64,000 bases of DNA from Bacillota bacterium (GCA_013178415.1 JABLXA010000004.1:186001-250000); one strand, 5' to 3'. Shown: positions 9,239 to 18,006, counted from the first letter of the stretch. Notes: generated from the sequence alone by a model not told the origin. Numbers and translations: made by a program.

Positions 9239-10009
9239 GTGTATGTAAGACAGGTCATGTCAGGCAATCCCGTTGTAATAGAGCCAGAAGCCAACCTGGA
9301 AGAGGCAAGAAAGCTTATTCTAAATAGCGGCACTCATATTCTGGTAGTTGCAGAGAATGGTGATGTCAGGGGGGTCGTATCACATTTAGACCTTCTAAGG
9401 GACATAGATGGCCGGACTCATGTCAGTGATGTCATGGATCGTGATTTTCTAAGAGTTCATGAAGAATTCGATGTTCGTGAAGCATCCAATATTATGGTTG
9501 AGAGAGCCAAGCCAGCCATTGTGGTTCTGAGCCATGATGACAAGCTCGCGGGGATCGTCACGCCGCGTGATATAATGCGGGCGCTCATGGCTGATGAGGT
9601 GCCTATGCGATTGTCTGTAGAAAGTGCAGCCATTTACCTGTCTATGACTCGCAGCCGGGAATATGAACAATATTGGCTGGATAAGGTGGAGGGATATGGT
9701 TACCGCGCCGCAGCCACTCAGGTGGGAGCGGGACCCGATAAACTTGCATTGAAACTGCGTGAGAGCATGATCGCTGCCGCAGTGGCAAGGGGGGTCATAG
9801 GCGAGAGCTCTCGAGAAAAGATAGCTATATCAAACGCCGTGCGAGATGCATATGCCCAGCTTGCCATGATAAATCCCGGCCTCGGAGGTGGGTTTAAATT
9901 GGCGGTTGTCCGCGGCGACGGTCGCGTGTCTGTATCTATTTTCGGGAGGTTCGGTCACGCCCTTGCTGATGGTCCTGAACAGCTTGCGGTTGGATATAGT
10001 ATCATTTGA
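9239..10009 (+). CDS. CBS-pair protein with HutP-like C-terminal domain
   Basis: 256 residues from GTG 9239 (after GGGGGAG; the frame is open from 9203). Residues 1-120 are a pair of CBS domains (VRQVMSGNPVVIEPEANLEEA; VSDVMDRDFLRVHEEFDVREA; AGIVTPRDIMRAL), which usually bind adenosine nucleotides. Residues ~122-256 resemble HutP, the RNA-binding antiterminator of histidine utilisation: aligned blocks include GYR-A---VG, GVIGESSREK, GGGFKLAVVRGD, VSVSIFG and E-LAVGYSI. The histidines that bind metal and effector in B. subtilis HutP are not retained at the aligned places (REKIAISN, GPEQLAVG). The HutP relation is my own alignment by eye; RNA binding is inference. Confidence 0.7.
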   Translation: MYVRQVMSGNPVVIEPEANLEEARKLILNSGTHILVVAENGDVRGVVSHLDLLRDIDGRTHVSDVMDRDFLRVHEEFDVREASNIMVERAKPAIVVLSHDDKLAGIVTPRDIMRALMADEVPMRLSVESAAIYLSMTRSREYEQYWLDKVEGYGYRAAATQVGAGPDKLALKLRESMIAAAVARGVIGESSREKIAISNAVRDAYAQLAMINPGLGGGFKLAVVRGDGRVSVSIFGRFGHALADGPEQLAVGYSII

Positions 10010-10049
10010 CGGGGATGCTGGATCATCTGTACGAAATGGAGGGATCTCC

Positions 10050-10430
10050 ATGCGGTCTGTTGGAGAGAGGATCTCTGTGAAGGTTTTCCGGCGGTCTTTA
10101 TTGGCTGCAACGCTCTCCTGTTTGATCCCGGGTCTCGGCCAGGTCTACACGGGGCATCCCCGGCGAGGTATATACCTTGCTTTCGGCTGCATCATTCCGG
10201 GCATTGCCTGGTGGCTTTTGTTTCGGGCCAATGTCCTGAATGCGTCCATAGTGGCCTTTGGCCCTGTGACAGCGCATATGGGCCATCTAAGATCCCTCTT
10301 ATATCGGTATATCGCTCTGGGCCTGCCTATACTCGGCCTATGGCTCGGTAACATATTTGACGCTTATTTTTTGATGAGCAAGAGAAGAATGGAAGGCATG
10401 AGATATTCAAATACAGAATCGGGCTCTTAG
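10050..10430 (+). CDS. Small multi-pass membrane protein with PGLGQVYTG motif
   Basis: 126 residues from ATG 10050, which follows GGAGGG (10038-10043); the frame is open further upstream but overlaps the preceding gene. It has about three hydrophobic segments and the motif CLIPGLGQVYTGHPRRGI, typical of the small TM2/DUF5683-like membrane proteins found in many Firmicutes. No function is known for these; I assign none. It sits between the CBS protein and the MurA paralogue with short gaps and is probably in the same transcript. Confidence 0.72.
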   Translation: MRSVGERISVKVFRRSLLAATLSCLIPGLGQVYTGHPRRGIYLAFGCIIPGIAWWLLFRANVLNASIVAFGPVTAHMGHLRSLLYRYIALGLPILGLWLGNIFDAYFLMSKRRMEGMRYSNTESGS

Positions 10431-10461
10431 ATCTTGTCTTTGGCTGTAAGGGGGGCCGGGC

Positions 10462-11721
10462 GTGGGTACACTCCTGATAGAAGGTGGATACAGGCTTAAT
10501 GGGACTATCAAACTTACTGGAGGAAAGAATAGCGCTCTAGGGATAATTGCCGGAGCCGCCTTGGGATATGGGAAGACCATCCTTGAAAATGTCCCGAATT
10601 ATACAGACACTCATATATTGTGTGATATCCTAAAGGAGCTTGGGGCTGAGATTGAGTGGCCTGCGCCAGGAGTCCTGGCTATTGATGGGACTAATATAGG
10701 GAATGACACCCCTTCTTATGAGCTGGTAAGAAAGCTCAGGGCGTCATTTTACACCGCCGGCTTACTGCTGAGCAGACTCGGCAGGGCTTCTGTCCCGTTT
10801 CCCGGAGGTGACATGATTGGAGCACGGGGAATCGACTTTCATCTCAATGGCTTTAGGGCATTGGGCGCGGATGTATCTATAGAGCATGGCTATGTAAAGC
10901 TGAGAGCGGGCAGGTTGAGGGGTGCGGATTTCTATGTGGGAAAGGCGAGCCATGGCACGACGGTGAATATGATGCTGGCCGCGGTATGCGCCGAGGGAAC
11001 CACTATCTTGGAGAATGCCGCCCGTGATCCCGAGATTGTAGACCTCAGCGTGCTCTTGAACAGTATGGGGGCCAAGATCAGGGGAGCCGGAACGGGCACG
11101 ATACGGATCGATGGAGTGGAACGTCTTGGAGCGACCCGGCATGAGATCATCCCTGACAGGCTTGAGGCCGGCACCTTCATGATAGCCGCTGCCGCGACAG
11201 GTGGGGATATCGTAGTAGAGGATGCCGTGGCCGAGCATCTAACCACCGTCATCATCAAACTAAGAGAGGCTGGCGTTGAGATCATCGAAGTGCCTGAGGG
11301 CCTGCGTGTTATTGGCCCCGAGCACCCCGTAGCCGTAAATATCGAAACCCAACCTTATCCAGGATTTCCTACAGATTTACAACCCCAGTTCACCGCCTTG
11401 ATGACAAGATGTAATGGGATCGCAGCCATTACAGAGACCCGGTTCGAAAGCCGTTTTGGGTATGCTGACGAACTCAGGAGGATGGGGGCCAATTTACAGG
11501 TGGACCGGGATACCATAATAGTGAGAGGAGTGGATAAGCTAACCGGCGCTCCTCTTGAATCTCCTAGGGACATAAGGGGCGGTGCTGCCCTGATAATCGC
11601 AGGGCTAATGGCGGAAGGGATTACAGAGGTCCATGGCATGGAGCATATAGACCGCGGTTATGACCGCATCGAAGAAAAGCTGTCTAGTCTCGGCGCCAAA
11701 GTAAGACGCCTGGAGAAATAG
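10462..11721 (+). CDS. murA: UDP-N-acetylglucosamine 1-carboxyvinyltransferase (MurA-type, Asp at catalytic Cys position)
   Basis: First committed step of peptidoglycan synthesis: adds enolpyruvate from PEP to UDP-GlcNAc. 419 residues, full length. Active-site pieces are seen: GGKNSAL (Lys near 22), the mobile loop with GARGIDFHL, PGFPTDLQPQ, and RGGAALI. In the mobile loop the usual PGGC is PGGD: residue 117 is Asp (codon GAC at 10810-10812). In characterised MurA enzymes Cys at this place is alkylated by fosfomycin, and Asp variants are active but resistant. The GTG start 10462 follows a G-rich site. Firmicutes often have two MurA copies; which one this is cannot be told from the window. 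Confidence 0.92.
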   Translation: MGTLLIEGGYRLNGTIKLTGGKNSALGIIAGAALGYGKTILENVPNYTDTHILCDILKELGAEIEWPAPGVLAIDGTNIGNDTPSYELVRKLRASFYTAGLLLSRLGRASVPFPGGDMIGARGIDFHLNGFRALGADVSIEHGYVKLRAGRLRGADFYVGKASHGTTVNMMLAAVCAEGTTILENAARDPEIVDLSVLLNSMGAKIRGAGTGTIRIDGVERLGATRHEIIPDRLEAGTFMIAAAATGGDIVVEDAVAEHLTTVIIKLREAGVEIIEVPEGLRVIGPEHPVAVNIETQPYPGFPTDLQPQFTALMTRCNGIAAITETRFESRFGYADELRRMGANLQVDRDTIIVRGVDKLTGAPLESPRDIRGGAALIIAGLMAEGITEVHGMEHIDRGYDRIEEKLSSLGAKVRRLEK

Positions 11722-11736
11722 TCGGGGGGGAAAGCG

Positions 11737-13260
11737 ATGGGTATAAGGATATACAATACGCTTACGAAAAGAAAAGAAGATTTCATTCCGAGACAGCCAG
11801 GAAGGGTCGATATCTATCAATGTGGCGTTACCCCTTATGATTACACTCATATGGGACATGCCCGGCAATATGTCTTGTGGGATATCATAAGGAAATACCT
11901 TAGATATAGGGGGTTTCAGACATTCTGTGTCCAAAACGTCACAGACATAGAGGATAAGATCATTGCCAGGGCGGCAGCTAAGGGAATATCTCCTTCGGAG
12001 CTCGCAAGGCAGTTTGATCAGGAATTTCTGGAAACGATGGAGGCATTGGGGGTAGAACCTCCAGACGTTTATCCGAGGGTCACGGATCATATCGATGACA
12101 TCATAGCCGTGATCGATGGCTTGGTTAGAAACGGTCATGCCTATGAGACAGAAAATGGCGTTTACTTCGATGTTGCTTCATTTCCGGGGTACGGTAAGCT
12201 CTCGGGGCGGACTCGAGATGAGATGTTGGCGGGCGCAAGGGTGGAAGTTGATGAAAAAAAGAAAGATCCAGCGGATTTTGCATTGTGGAAAAAGGCCAAG
12301 CCAGGGGAGCCTGCGTGGAATAGCCCCTGGGGCCCCGGGAGGCCGGGGTGGCATATAGAATGCTCGACCCTGGCGTTGAAATATCTTGGGAGCGGATTCG
12401 ACATGCATGGGGGAGGGACAGACCTCATCTTCCCTCACCATGAGAACGAGATCGCACAAGCCGAGGCGTACACGGGTAAGGAGCCTTTCGTAAGATATTG
12501 GGTCCATCATGAGATGCTCAATGTCGATCGGGAAAAGATGTCGAAATCTCTTGGCAACCTTTTCACCGTCCGTGATGTCTTGAGAGATTTCAGACCTGAA
12601 GAGGTCAGATATTTCCTTGTATCTACCCATTACCGTAGCCCGGCCAATTTCGGCGTCGCTGAATTAGAATCCGCAAGGAGCGCCCTGGACCGTCTCCTAA
12701 ATGCACTGGATGCCATTGACCATGCCCTGAAATCTTTTGCCAGCAGCAGTTCACCCGCTGGCCAAGGTACACCCGCCGAAGTCATCCCCGACAGTGATTC
12801 AAAGACGGGAGAAGGTCCGGAGGGTTCATCGATTCTAGCGCAAGAACTGATTCAACAGATAGAAAAGGCGCGCAGGGATTTCATCGAGGCTATGGATGAT
12901 GATTTCAACACGGCCGGCGCCCTTGGGGCGCTGCACTCTCTGGCTCGTGCGGCAAATACCTTCCTGAGACGAAAGCCCATGCCCACATCGGCGGAGGAAG
13001 TTGCAGGCTTGAAAGCCGCCAGGGAGACCCTTTTAGAGCTCGGAGATCTATTGGGGATTTACCCGCGGGGTATTCAAACGGCAGGGACAGATCATGACCT
13101 CTTTGAGCGGTTGATTGAATTCATTGTGGAGGTCCGGGACAGCGCGAGGCGGCGTAAGGATTGGCAGGTTGCCGATGAGATTCGCGATGGGCTTGGCAGA
13201 CTGGGCATAATCCTGGAGGACACCCCGCAAGGCACCAGGTGGAAGAAGGAGAGAATTTGA
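11737..13260 (+). CDS. cysS: Cysteinyl-tRNA synthetase
   Basis: Class I aminoacyl-tRNA synthetase, 507 residues. The zinc-ligand Cys29 and the HIGH-type motif HMGH (38-41) lie at the N-terminus, GWHIECS and GGGTDLIFPHHENE carry the remaining zinc and substrate residues, and KMSKS is at 267-271. The C-terminal helical anticodon domain contains a low-complexity insertion (about 12735-12840; Ser, Gly, Pro, Asp rich) that most CysS lack. ATG 11737 is preceded by GGGGGG. The stop overlaps the start of Mini-RNase III, as in the B. subtilis cysS-mrnC-rlmB order. Confidence 0.96.
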   Translation: MGIRIYNTLTKRKEDFIPRQPGRVDIYQCGVTPYDYTHMGHARQYVLWDIIRKYLRYRGFQTFCVQNVTDIEDKIIARAAAKGISPSELARQFDQEFLETMEALGVEPPDVYPRVTDHIDDIIAVIDGLVRNGHAYETENGVYFDVASFPGYGKLSGRTRDEMLAGARVEVDEKKKDPADFALWKKAKPGEPAWNSPWGPGRPGWHIECSTLALKYLGSGFDMHGGGTDLIFPHHENEIAQAEAYTGKEPFVRYWVHHEMLNVDREKMSKSLGNLFTVRDVLRDFRPEEVRYFLVSTHYRSPANFGVAELESARSALDRLLNALDAIDHALKSFASSSSPAGQGTPAEVIPDSDSKTGEGPEGSSILAQELIQQIEKARRDFIEAMDDDFNTAGALGALHSLARAANTFLRRKPMPTSAEEVAGLKAARETLLELGDLLGIYPRGIQTAGTDHDLFERLIEFIVEVRDSARRRKDWQVADEIRDGLGRLGIILEDTPQGTRWKKERI

Positions 13261-13802
13261 AGGTCCTTGAGAAGGCTGTTTGCTTCCTGATGGAGGTCAT
13301 AGGTCGGGCACATCATCATAGCCCCGATCCTTCAAGGACTGCAAGCCATGTTCAGGGAGCTCGGGGTGTTCATGGCGCTCAGGAGATCGTGCCTACCCCT
13401 GACCCACATGATCTGGATATCTTTCCGGAGATCTCTCCTCTGGTCCTGGCTTATCTTGGTGATGCAGTATATGAACTTTGCGCCCGCACCTGGGCGGTTG
13501 CCCAGCGGAAGGACCATAGTGTTGAGGATCTTCACAAGACGGTATCAAGACTGGTCAAGGCGGATGCGCAGGCGAAGGCATTTCTACGTCTGGAGCCCTG
13601 CCTTACAGACGAGGAACTGTGGATACTACATCGGGGAAGAAATGCCAAAGGCCGCCGGCATCCCAAATCCGCTGGTGTCACTGCCTATCGGAAGAGCACT
13701 GGATTCGAGGCTCTGATTGGCTATTTGTATCTTACCGGTCGGCATGAACGTCTGATGCAGTTGGTGGATTGGAGCCTGGAAGAGCTTACGGAACGGGATT
13801 AG
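13257..13802 (+). CDS. mrnC: Mini-ribonuclease III
   Basis: RNase III-like nuclease without the double-stranded-RNA-binding domain, which trims 23S rRNA precursors. The catalytic core is ISPLVLAYLGDAVYE with later KADAQAK, RGRNAKGRRHPKSAG and STGFEALIGYLYLTGR, all typical. The core is about 130 residues; here it is preceded by ~50 poorly conserved residues, so the start is uncertain: TTG 13257 (behind AAGGAG) or GTG 13239 are both possible and overlap the end of cysS. Position between cysS and rlmB agrees with the assignment. Confidence 0.9.
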   Translation: MKVLEKAVCFLMEVIGRAHHHSPDPSRTASHVQGARGVHGAQEIVPTPDPHDLDIFPEISPLVLAYLGDAVYELCARTWAVAQRKDHSVEDLHKTVSRLVKADAQAKAFLRLEPCLTDEELWILHRGRNAKGRRHPKSAGVTAYRKSTGFEALIGYLYLTGRHERLMQLVDWSLEELTERD

Positions 13803-13825
13803 CAGAATGGGAGAGGAATTAAATT

Positions 13826-14518
13826 ATGGCTGGAATGAGTGTCAAGCTGATCTCTTACACCCCTGATCCAGAACGAGTTGTCGCCGCGGCTGCGCGGCTT
13901 TGTTATTCAAAGATCGGAGCAGCCAAGCTGTTTGAAGATCTGACTGACGAAAGAGTGGGGGAACTAATTGAGACCCTTCTATCTTCTGGACATCTATCCC
14001 CGACTGAACATGCCTCATTTACCTTTGCGATAGAAGGAGTGAGCCGGAGCCTTTCTCATCAGTGCGTGCGCCACCGCATAGCATCATATTCGCAGCAGTC
14101 TCAGAGATGGGTTGATGAGAAGGAGTTCGATTACGTTATTCCTCCTTCGATAAGAGACAACCATGAAGCATTGGGGATTTATACAGAGGCCATTGCAGTC
14201 ATTCAAGATGCTTACCAAAAGCTGCAGGGCATGGTCCCTAGAGAAGATGCCCGATTTATTCTTCCGAATGCATGTGAGACCAAATTCGTCATGACGATGA
14301 ATTGCCGGAGTCTTTACAACTTCTTCGAGAAGAGGCTGTGCCAGCGCGCCCAATGGGAAATCCGGGAGATGGCACAGCTCATGCTAATCGAAGTCAGGCG
14401 CGTCGCCCCAAGGTTGTTTGCCAAAGTGGGGCCTTCTTGTGAGACCCATGGGATCTGCACCGAGGGGAAATTCTCCTGCGGGCGAATCACCCAGCTCAAT
14501 ATGGCCAAGAATACTTGA
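13826..14518 (+). CDS. thyX: Flavin-dependent thymidylate synthase
   Basis: Makes dTMP from dUMP using FAD, NADPH and methylene-tetrahydrofolate. 230 residues. The signature RHRIASYSQQSQR (RHR at 82-84) is complete, and the dUMP/FAD residues around LPNACETKF and MNCRSLYNFFEKRLCQRAQWEIR are present. It replaces ThyA-type synthases in many anaerobes. ATG 13826 follows GAGAGG. The 3' end overlaps the open frame of rlmB. Confidence 0.96.
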   Translation: MAGMSVKLISYTPDPERVVAAAARLCYSKIGAAKLFEDLTDERVGELIETLLSSGHLSPTEHASFTFAIEGVSRSLSHQCVRHRIASYSQQSQRWVDEKEFDYVIPPSIRDNHEALGIYTEAIAVIQDAYQKLQGMVPREDARFILPNACETKFVMTMNCRSLYNFFEKRLCQRAQWEIREMAQLMLIEVRRVAPRLFAKVGPSCETHGICTEGKFSCGRITQLNMAKNT

Positions 14519-14541
14519 GGGGACAGGGAGGTGCCGGTGTC

Positions 14542-15309
14542 TTGGCGGATTCCCCAGACCATGACGAACTGCAATTGATCATCGGGCGAAATGCGGTAAT
14601 TGAGGCGATAAAAGCTGGTCGCCCTATAAACAGGATTTTGATAGCCAAGGGAACTGGTGGATCTATCAAGCAAAAAATCCTGGTTCTTGCCAAGGATCGG
14701 AGGATCCCCGTGGTGGAGGTTGATAGGAGGAGACTTGACGTCACGACCGGTGATGGGTTGCATCAGGGTGTTATTGCTTTTGGTTCGCCTATAGCATACA
14801 AAGACCCGGAGGAGATCCTGGCTCTTGCCAGGTCTCGGGGTGAGGCTCCTTTAGTGGCCGTATTGAATGGAATTCTCGACCCCCAAAATCTAGGCGCCAT
14901 TCTGAGGACCTCCAGCGCCGCCGGTGTCCATGGAGTCATAATCCGGGAAAGACGCCAGGTCGGCCTCACTCCGGCCGTAGCTCGTGCGTCAGCAGGAGCT
15001 ATAGAATATGTGCATGTAGCTCGGGTTCCAAATATCATAAATGCGGTAAGATGGCTTAAGGATAATGGATTATGGGTGGTTGCCTCGCATGCGGAGGCTG
15101 ATGAGACACTCTGGAATGTGGACCTTTCCGGTCCGCTGGCTGTGGTGGTTGGGGGAGAGGATGCCGGAGTCGGTCCGGCTCTGCTAAAAGAGTGCGACCT
15201 TGCCGTCAGGATACCGATGCAACCGGGGAGAGTCACGTCCCTCAACGCTTCAGTAGCTTATGCCATACTGATTTACGAAGTGATGCGTCAGAGGATGGCA
15301 TCATCATAG
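14542..15309 (+). CDS. rlmB: 23S rRNA (guanosine-2'-O)-methyltransferase RlmB (TrmH family)
   Basis: SPOUT-family methyltransferase. An N-terminal substrate-binding domain starts with IIGRNAVIEAI; the C-terminal knot domain has the three SPOUT motifs DPQNLGAILRTSSAAG, VVVGGEDAGVG and IPMQPGRVTSLNASVA. TTG 14542 follows AGGGAGG by 9 bases and gives 255 residues; the frame is open from 14515. B. subtilis has the orthologue (yacO) in the same place after mrnC. The target G2251 is the family inference. Confidence 0.93.
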   Translation: MADSPDHDELQLIIGRNAVIEAIKAGRPINRILIAKGTGGSIKQKILVLAKDRRIPVVEVDRRRLDVTTGDGLHQGVIAFGSPIAYKDPEEILALARSRGEAPLVAVLNGILDPQNLGAILRTSSAAGVHGVIIRERRQVGLTPAVARASAGAIEYVHVARVPNIINAVRWLKDNGLWVVASHAEADETLWNVDLSGPLAVVVGGEDAGVGPALLKECDLAVRIPMQPGRVTSLNASVAYAILIYEVMRQRMASS

Positions 15310-15335
15310 CATGGCATAGATTTGGGGTGGGCTGT

Positions 15336-16682
15336 ATGAGGCGAAGGGACCATTTTCTCCTTGTCGCGTCGGTCACCGCGATTTTCCTCGGGGCTTCATT
15401 GGGAATCGGCGCCTACTATTTCCTCGGAGATCATGTCATGGCGGGAGTTTCGCTGGCCGGTTTCAAGGTAGGCGGATGCGATGCTGGATCTTTAACCGGG
15501 ATAGTCGCCGAATTAAAGAAATATCTTGCGCATGAGCCGATAACCCTGGTTTATGGTGGATATCGACGTGCCATTCACCCGGAGGAATTGGGGGTTTCCA
15601 TCGATGCTGGGGCCACCGTTGAAGATTTGCTTCATGCAGGTAGACAGGGCCCGCTAAGAGACCGGGTCGCCATGATAGTCGGCGCCCATGGTTCCGGTAT
15701 CGATTTGCCGGTCCGGGTTTCAGTCGACCCCCAGAAATTAGGAGAGATGCTGTTAAGAATAGCTAATGATATAAACATCGAACCCCGCAACGCCTCGTTC
15801 GAGGATGAAACTGGCGCCGAAATCGCGGAGAGGCCTGGTAGGCGCCTCAAAGTGGATGAGTTCCGCAATATGATACTCGATGCATTAGGAAGGTTCCCCA
15901 GGGAGGATATCTCACTTCCCGTGGAGATCATCCGGCCCGCGACCACACTGGAGGAGTTGCGGTCGGCGGGGGCACGGATCATGATCAGCTCATACAGGTC
16001 ATTCTTTGACCCTTCTAATAGGGACCGTTCCTACAATATAAGGCTTACGGCATCAAGGCTGAATGGCATCATCGTAGGACCAGGCGAAGAGTTTTCCTTT
16101 AATGAAGCGGTCGGTCCCCGTGGGCCAGAATATGGTTTTCGTGAGGCCTTTGAGATCGTGTCGCGGGAATTCGTGCCTGGCTTCGGCGGAGGAGTATGCC
16201 AGATGTCCTCCACTTTGTATAATGCCGCCCTGCTCGCTGGCCAACACATAACCGAGCGGCATTGTCATTCATTGCCGCTGAACTATGTACCTCTTGGCCG
16301 AGACGCGACAGTCCATTATGGTTCTCTCGACCTCAAGTTCAGGAATCCTCTGCCCTGGCCGGTGATGATACAGGCAAAGGTTACCGGCAATCAGGTGATT
16401 GCCAGCATCTATGGCCGTCGCAATCTAGGGTATGAGGTCCAGGTCAAGACCGAGGAGATTGAACGCATCGAGCCATCTGTGGTTGAAAGGCTCGATCCCA
16501 CTCTGCCCGAAGGCAAGGAGATTCATGAACAGGACGGGCAACCAGGGTATAAGGTGAAGACGATCAGGGTGATGCTGAAAGACGGAAAGGAAATCCGTAG
16601 AGAGGACATATCCTTCGATACTTACTCCCCAATTGCCTCTATTGTACGGGTTGGGAGCGGACCGCTATCTGTCAAGCGCTGA
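15336..16682 (+). CDS. VanW family membrane-anchored protein
   Basis: 448 residues from ATG 15336. An N-terminal hydrophobic helix (LLVASVTAIFLGASLGIGAYYF without a lipobox) anchors it; next comes a region like the putative peptidoglycan-binding domain found before VanW, then the VanW domain with SYRSFFDPSNRDRSYNI, GPGEEFSFNEAVGPR, GFGGGVCQMSSTLYNAAL and VHYGSLDLKFRN. The last ~75 residues look like a G5-type beta domain. VanW proteins are common in spore-forming Firmicutes, where the function is not settled; a role at the cell wall is inferred. The frame runs on upstream into rlmB but has no better start. Confidence 0.86.
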   Translation: MRRRDHFLLVASVTAIFLGASLGIGAYYFLGDHVMAGVSLAGFKVGGCDAGSLTGIVAELKKYLAHEPITLVYGGYRRAIHPEELGVSIDAGATVEDLLHAGRQGPLRDRVAMIVGAHGSGIDLPVRVSVDPQKLGEMLLRIANDINIEPRNASFEDETGAEIAERPGRRLKVDEFRNMILDALGRFPREDISLPVEIIRPATTLEELRSAGARIMISSYRSFFDPSNRDRSYNIRLTASRLNGIIVGPGEEFSFNEAVGPRGPEYGFREAFEIVSREFVPGFGGGVCQMSSTLYNAALLAGQHITERHCHSLPLNYVPLGRDATVHYGSLDLKFRNPLPWPVMIQAKVTGNQVIASIYGRRNLGYEVQVKTEEIERIEPSVVERLDPTLPEGKEIHEQDGQPGYKVKTIRVMLKDGKEIRREDISFDTYSPIASIVRVGSGPLSVKR

Positions 16683-16745
16683 CGTTGAAAGATGGCAGGG
16701 CTTGGGCAATCCTAGATGGATGCGTTTGAATGTCTGACGAGTCCC

Positions 16746-16775
16746 TTGACTTGTCCTTTTCTGGTCGTATATAAT
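16746..16775 (+). promoter_or_regulatory. Sigma-A type promoter upstream of sigH
   Basis: TTGACT (16746-16751) and TATAAT (16770-16775), spacer 18. It lies ~190 bases before the preferred sigH start, leaving a long leader that holds a 7-base inverted repeat (GAAGACA 16817-16823, TGTCTTC 16843-16849). Confidence 0.65.
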
Positions 16776-16966
16776 TACATTAGTAGCTCGCATGGGGGAG
16801 AAATCGGGGTAGTCTAGAAGACAAGCTATCCCTCTATATTCCTGTCTTCGCTTATCCCATTTATAGAAGTCTTACAAGATAATTTTGACAATAACATATG
16901 AGGAACCCGTCTGGTAGTTTTGGGCTGGTCGGGCGCTTTTCAGCAATGGCACTGGAGGCGATAGGG

Positions 16967-17611
16967 TTGGGCGCGAACGCCGGAGAATTGGCCTTTGATG
17001 GCTACCAGTCAATGGTGGATGAAGAGGTCGTTGAGAATGCGAGAAAAGGTGATCGTTCGGCCGAAGAATACCTTATTAACAAATACAAGAATTTCGTCCG
17101 TGCTAAGGCGCGTTCCTACTTTCTCATTGGAGCCGACCGCGAAGATATAGTTCAGGAGGGAATGATCGGACTCTTCAAAGCGATTCGTGATTTTCGAAGT
17201 GACAAGCTCGCTTCATTCAGGGCATTTGCTGAGTTATGTATCACCAGGCAGATCATAACCGCCATCAAGACCGCGACTCGCCAGAAGCACATCCCACTCA
17301 ATTCGTATGTGTCCTTGAACAAACCTATCTATGATGAGGAATCCGATCGTACCTTGCTGGATGTCCTCTCCGGGACACGCGTCACAGATCCCGAGGAAGT
17401 AGTGATAAGCAGGGAGGAATTCGTGGATATAGAGGCGAAGATGGGCGAGTTTCTCTCTGATCTCGAATGGCAGGTTTTGATGTCATATCTTGATGGCAAG
17501 TCCTATCAAGAGATAGCCTGTGATCTTCACAGGCACGTTAAGTCGATTGATAACGCGCTGCAGCGCGTCAAGCGAAAGCTGGAACGGTACATAGAAAAGC
17601 GCGATGCCTGA
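16967..17611 (+). CDS. sigH: RNA polymerase sigma factor SigH (sporulation)
   Basis: Sigma-70 family factor that starts the sporulation programme in Bacillus. Region 2 is almost identical to known SigH: NFVRAKARSYFLIGADREDI, VQEGMIGLFKAIRDF, FAELCITRQIITAIKTATRQ; region 4 ends with SYQEIACDLHRHVKSIDNALQRVKRKLE. The longest frame begins at ATG 16898 but that codon has no ribosome-binding site. TTG 16967 lies 8 bases after GGAGG (16954-16958) and gives 214 residues, the normal length, so I use it. The upstream order rlmB-sigH is that of B. subtilis. Confidence 0.95.
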   Translation: MGANAGELAFDGYQSMVDEEVVENARKGDRSAEEYLINKYKNFVRAKARSYFLIGADREDIVQEGMIGLFKAIRDFRSDKLASFRAFAELCITRQIITAIKTATRQKHIPLNSYVSLNKPIYDEESDRTLLDVLSGTRVTDPEEVVISREEFVDIEAKMGEFLSDLEWQVLMSYLDGKSYQEIACDLHRHVKSIDNALQRVKRKLERYIEKRDA

Positions 17612-17673
17612 ATATTTCAGTCTTATATGCCCGTTAATCAGGATTTTGGAGCGCAAATAGGATAAGATATCCA

Positions 17674-17703
17674 TTGACAAAGACGTTAGTTTCAGGCAAT
17701 ATA
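17674..17703 (+). promoter_or_regulatory. Promoter of the tRNA cluster
   Basis: Perfect TTGACA at 17674-17679, with AATATA at 17698-17703 (spacer 18) as the likely -10. It lies about 30 bases before tRNA-Thr, and a terminator follows the fourth tRNA. Confidence 0.55.
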
Positions 17704-17733
17704 GTAGTGCTGTATATATGATGACGCGCAGAT

Positions 17734-17809
17734 GCCGACGTAGCTCAATTGGCAGAGCAGCTGATTTGTAATCAGCAGGTTGCGGGTTCGAGTCCCATCG
17801 TCGGCTCCA
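17734..17809 (+). tRNA. tRNA-Thr(TGT)
   Basis: Acceptor GCCGACG pairs with CGTCGGC, anticodon loop TTTGTAA with anticodon TGT, T-loop GGTTCGAGTCC, encoded CCA. First of four tRNAs in the order Thr-Tyr-Gly-Thr, the same order and anticodons as E. coli thrU-tyrU-glyT-thrT. Confidence 0.96.
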
Positions 17810-17817
17810 GATGCAGT

Positions 17818-17904
17818 GGAGAGGTACCCGAGCTGGCCAAAGGGGGCAGACTGTAAATCTGCTGGCGCACGCCTTCAGTGGTTCGAATCCACTCCTCTCC
17901 ACCA
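17818..17904 (+). tRNA. tRNA-Tyr(GTA)
   Basis: Acceptor GGAGAGG/CCTCTCC, anticodon GTA in ACTGTAAAT, a long variable arm as expected for bacterial tRNA-Tyr, TTCGAATCC T-loop and encoded CCA. Eight bases after tRNA-Thr, so processed from one transcript. Confidence 0.96.
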
Positions 17905-18006
17905 TACAAATTCAACATGCTGTATAGCGCCGGATTCCAGCGATTCCGGGTGCCAAAATACTCAAATTAACCATGACGGCCTTACATCGGGCCGCATCAT
18001 AAGGTT

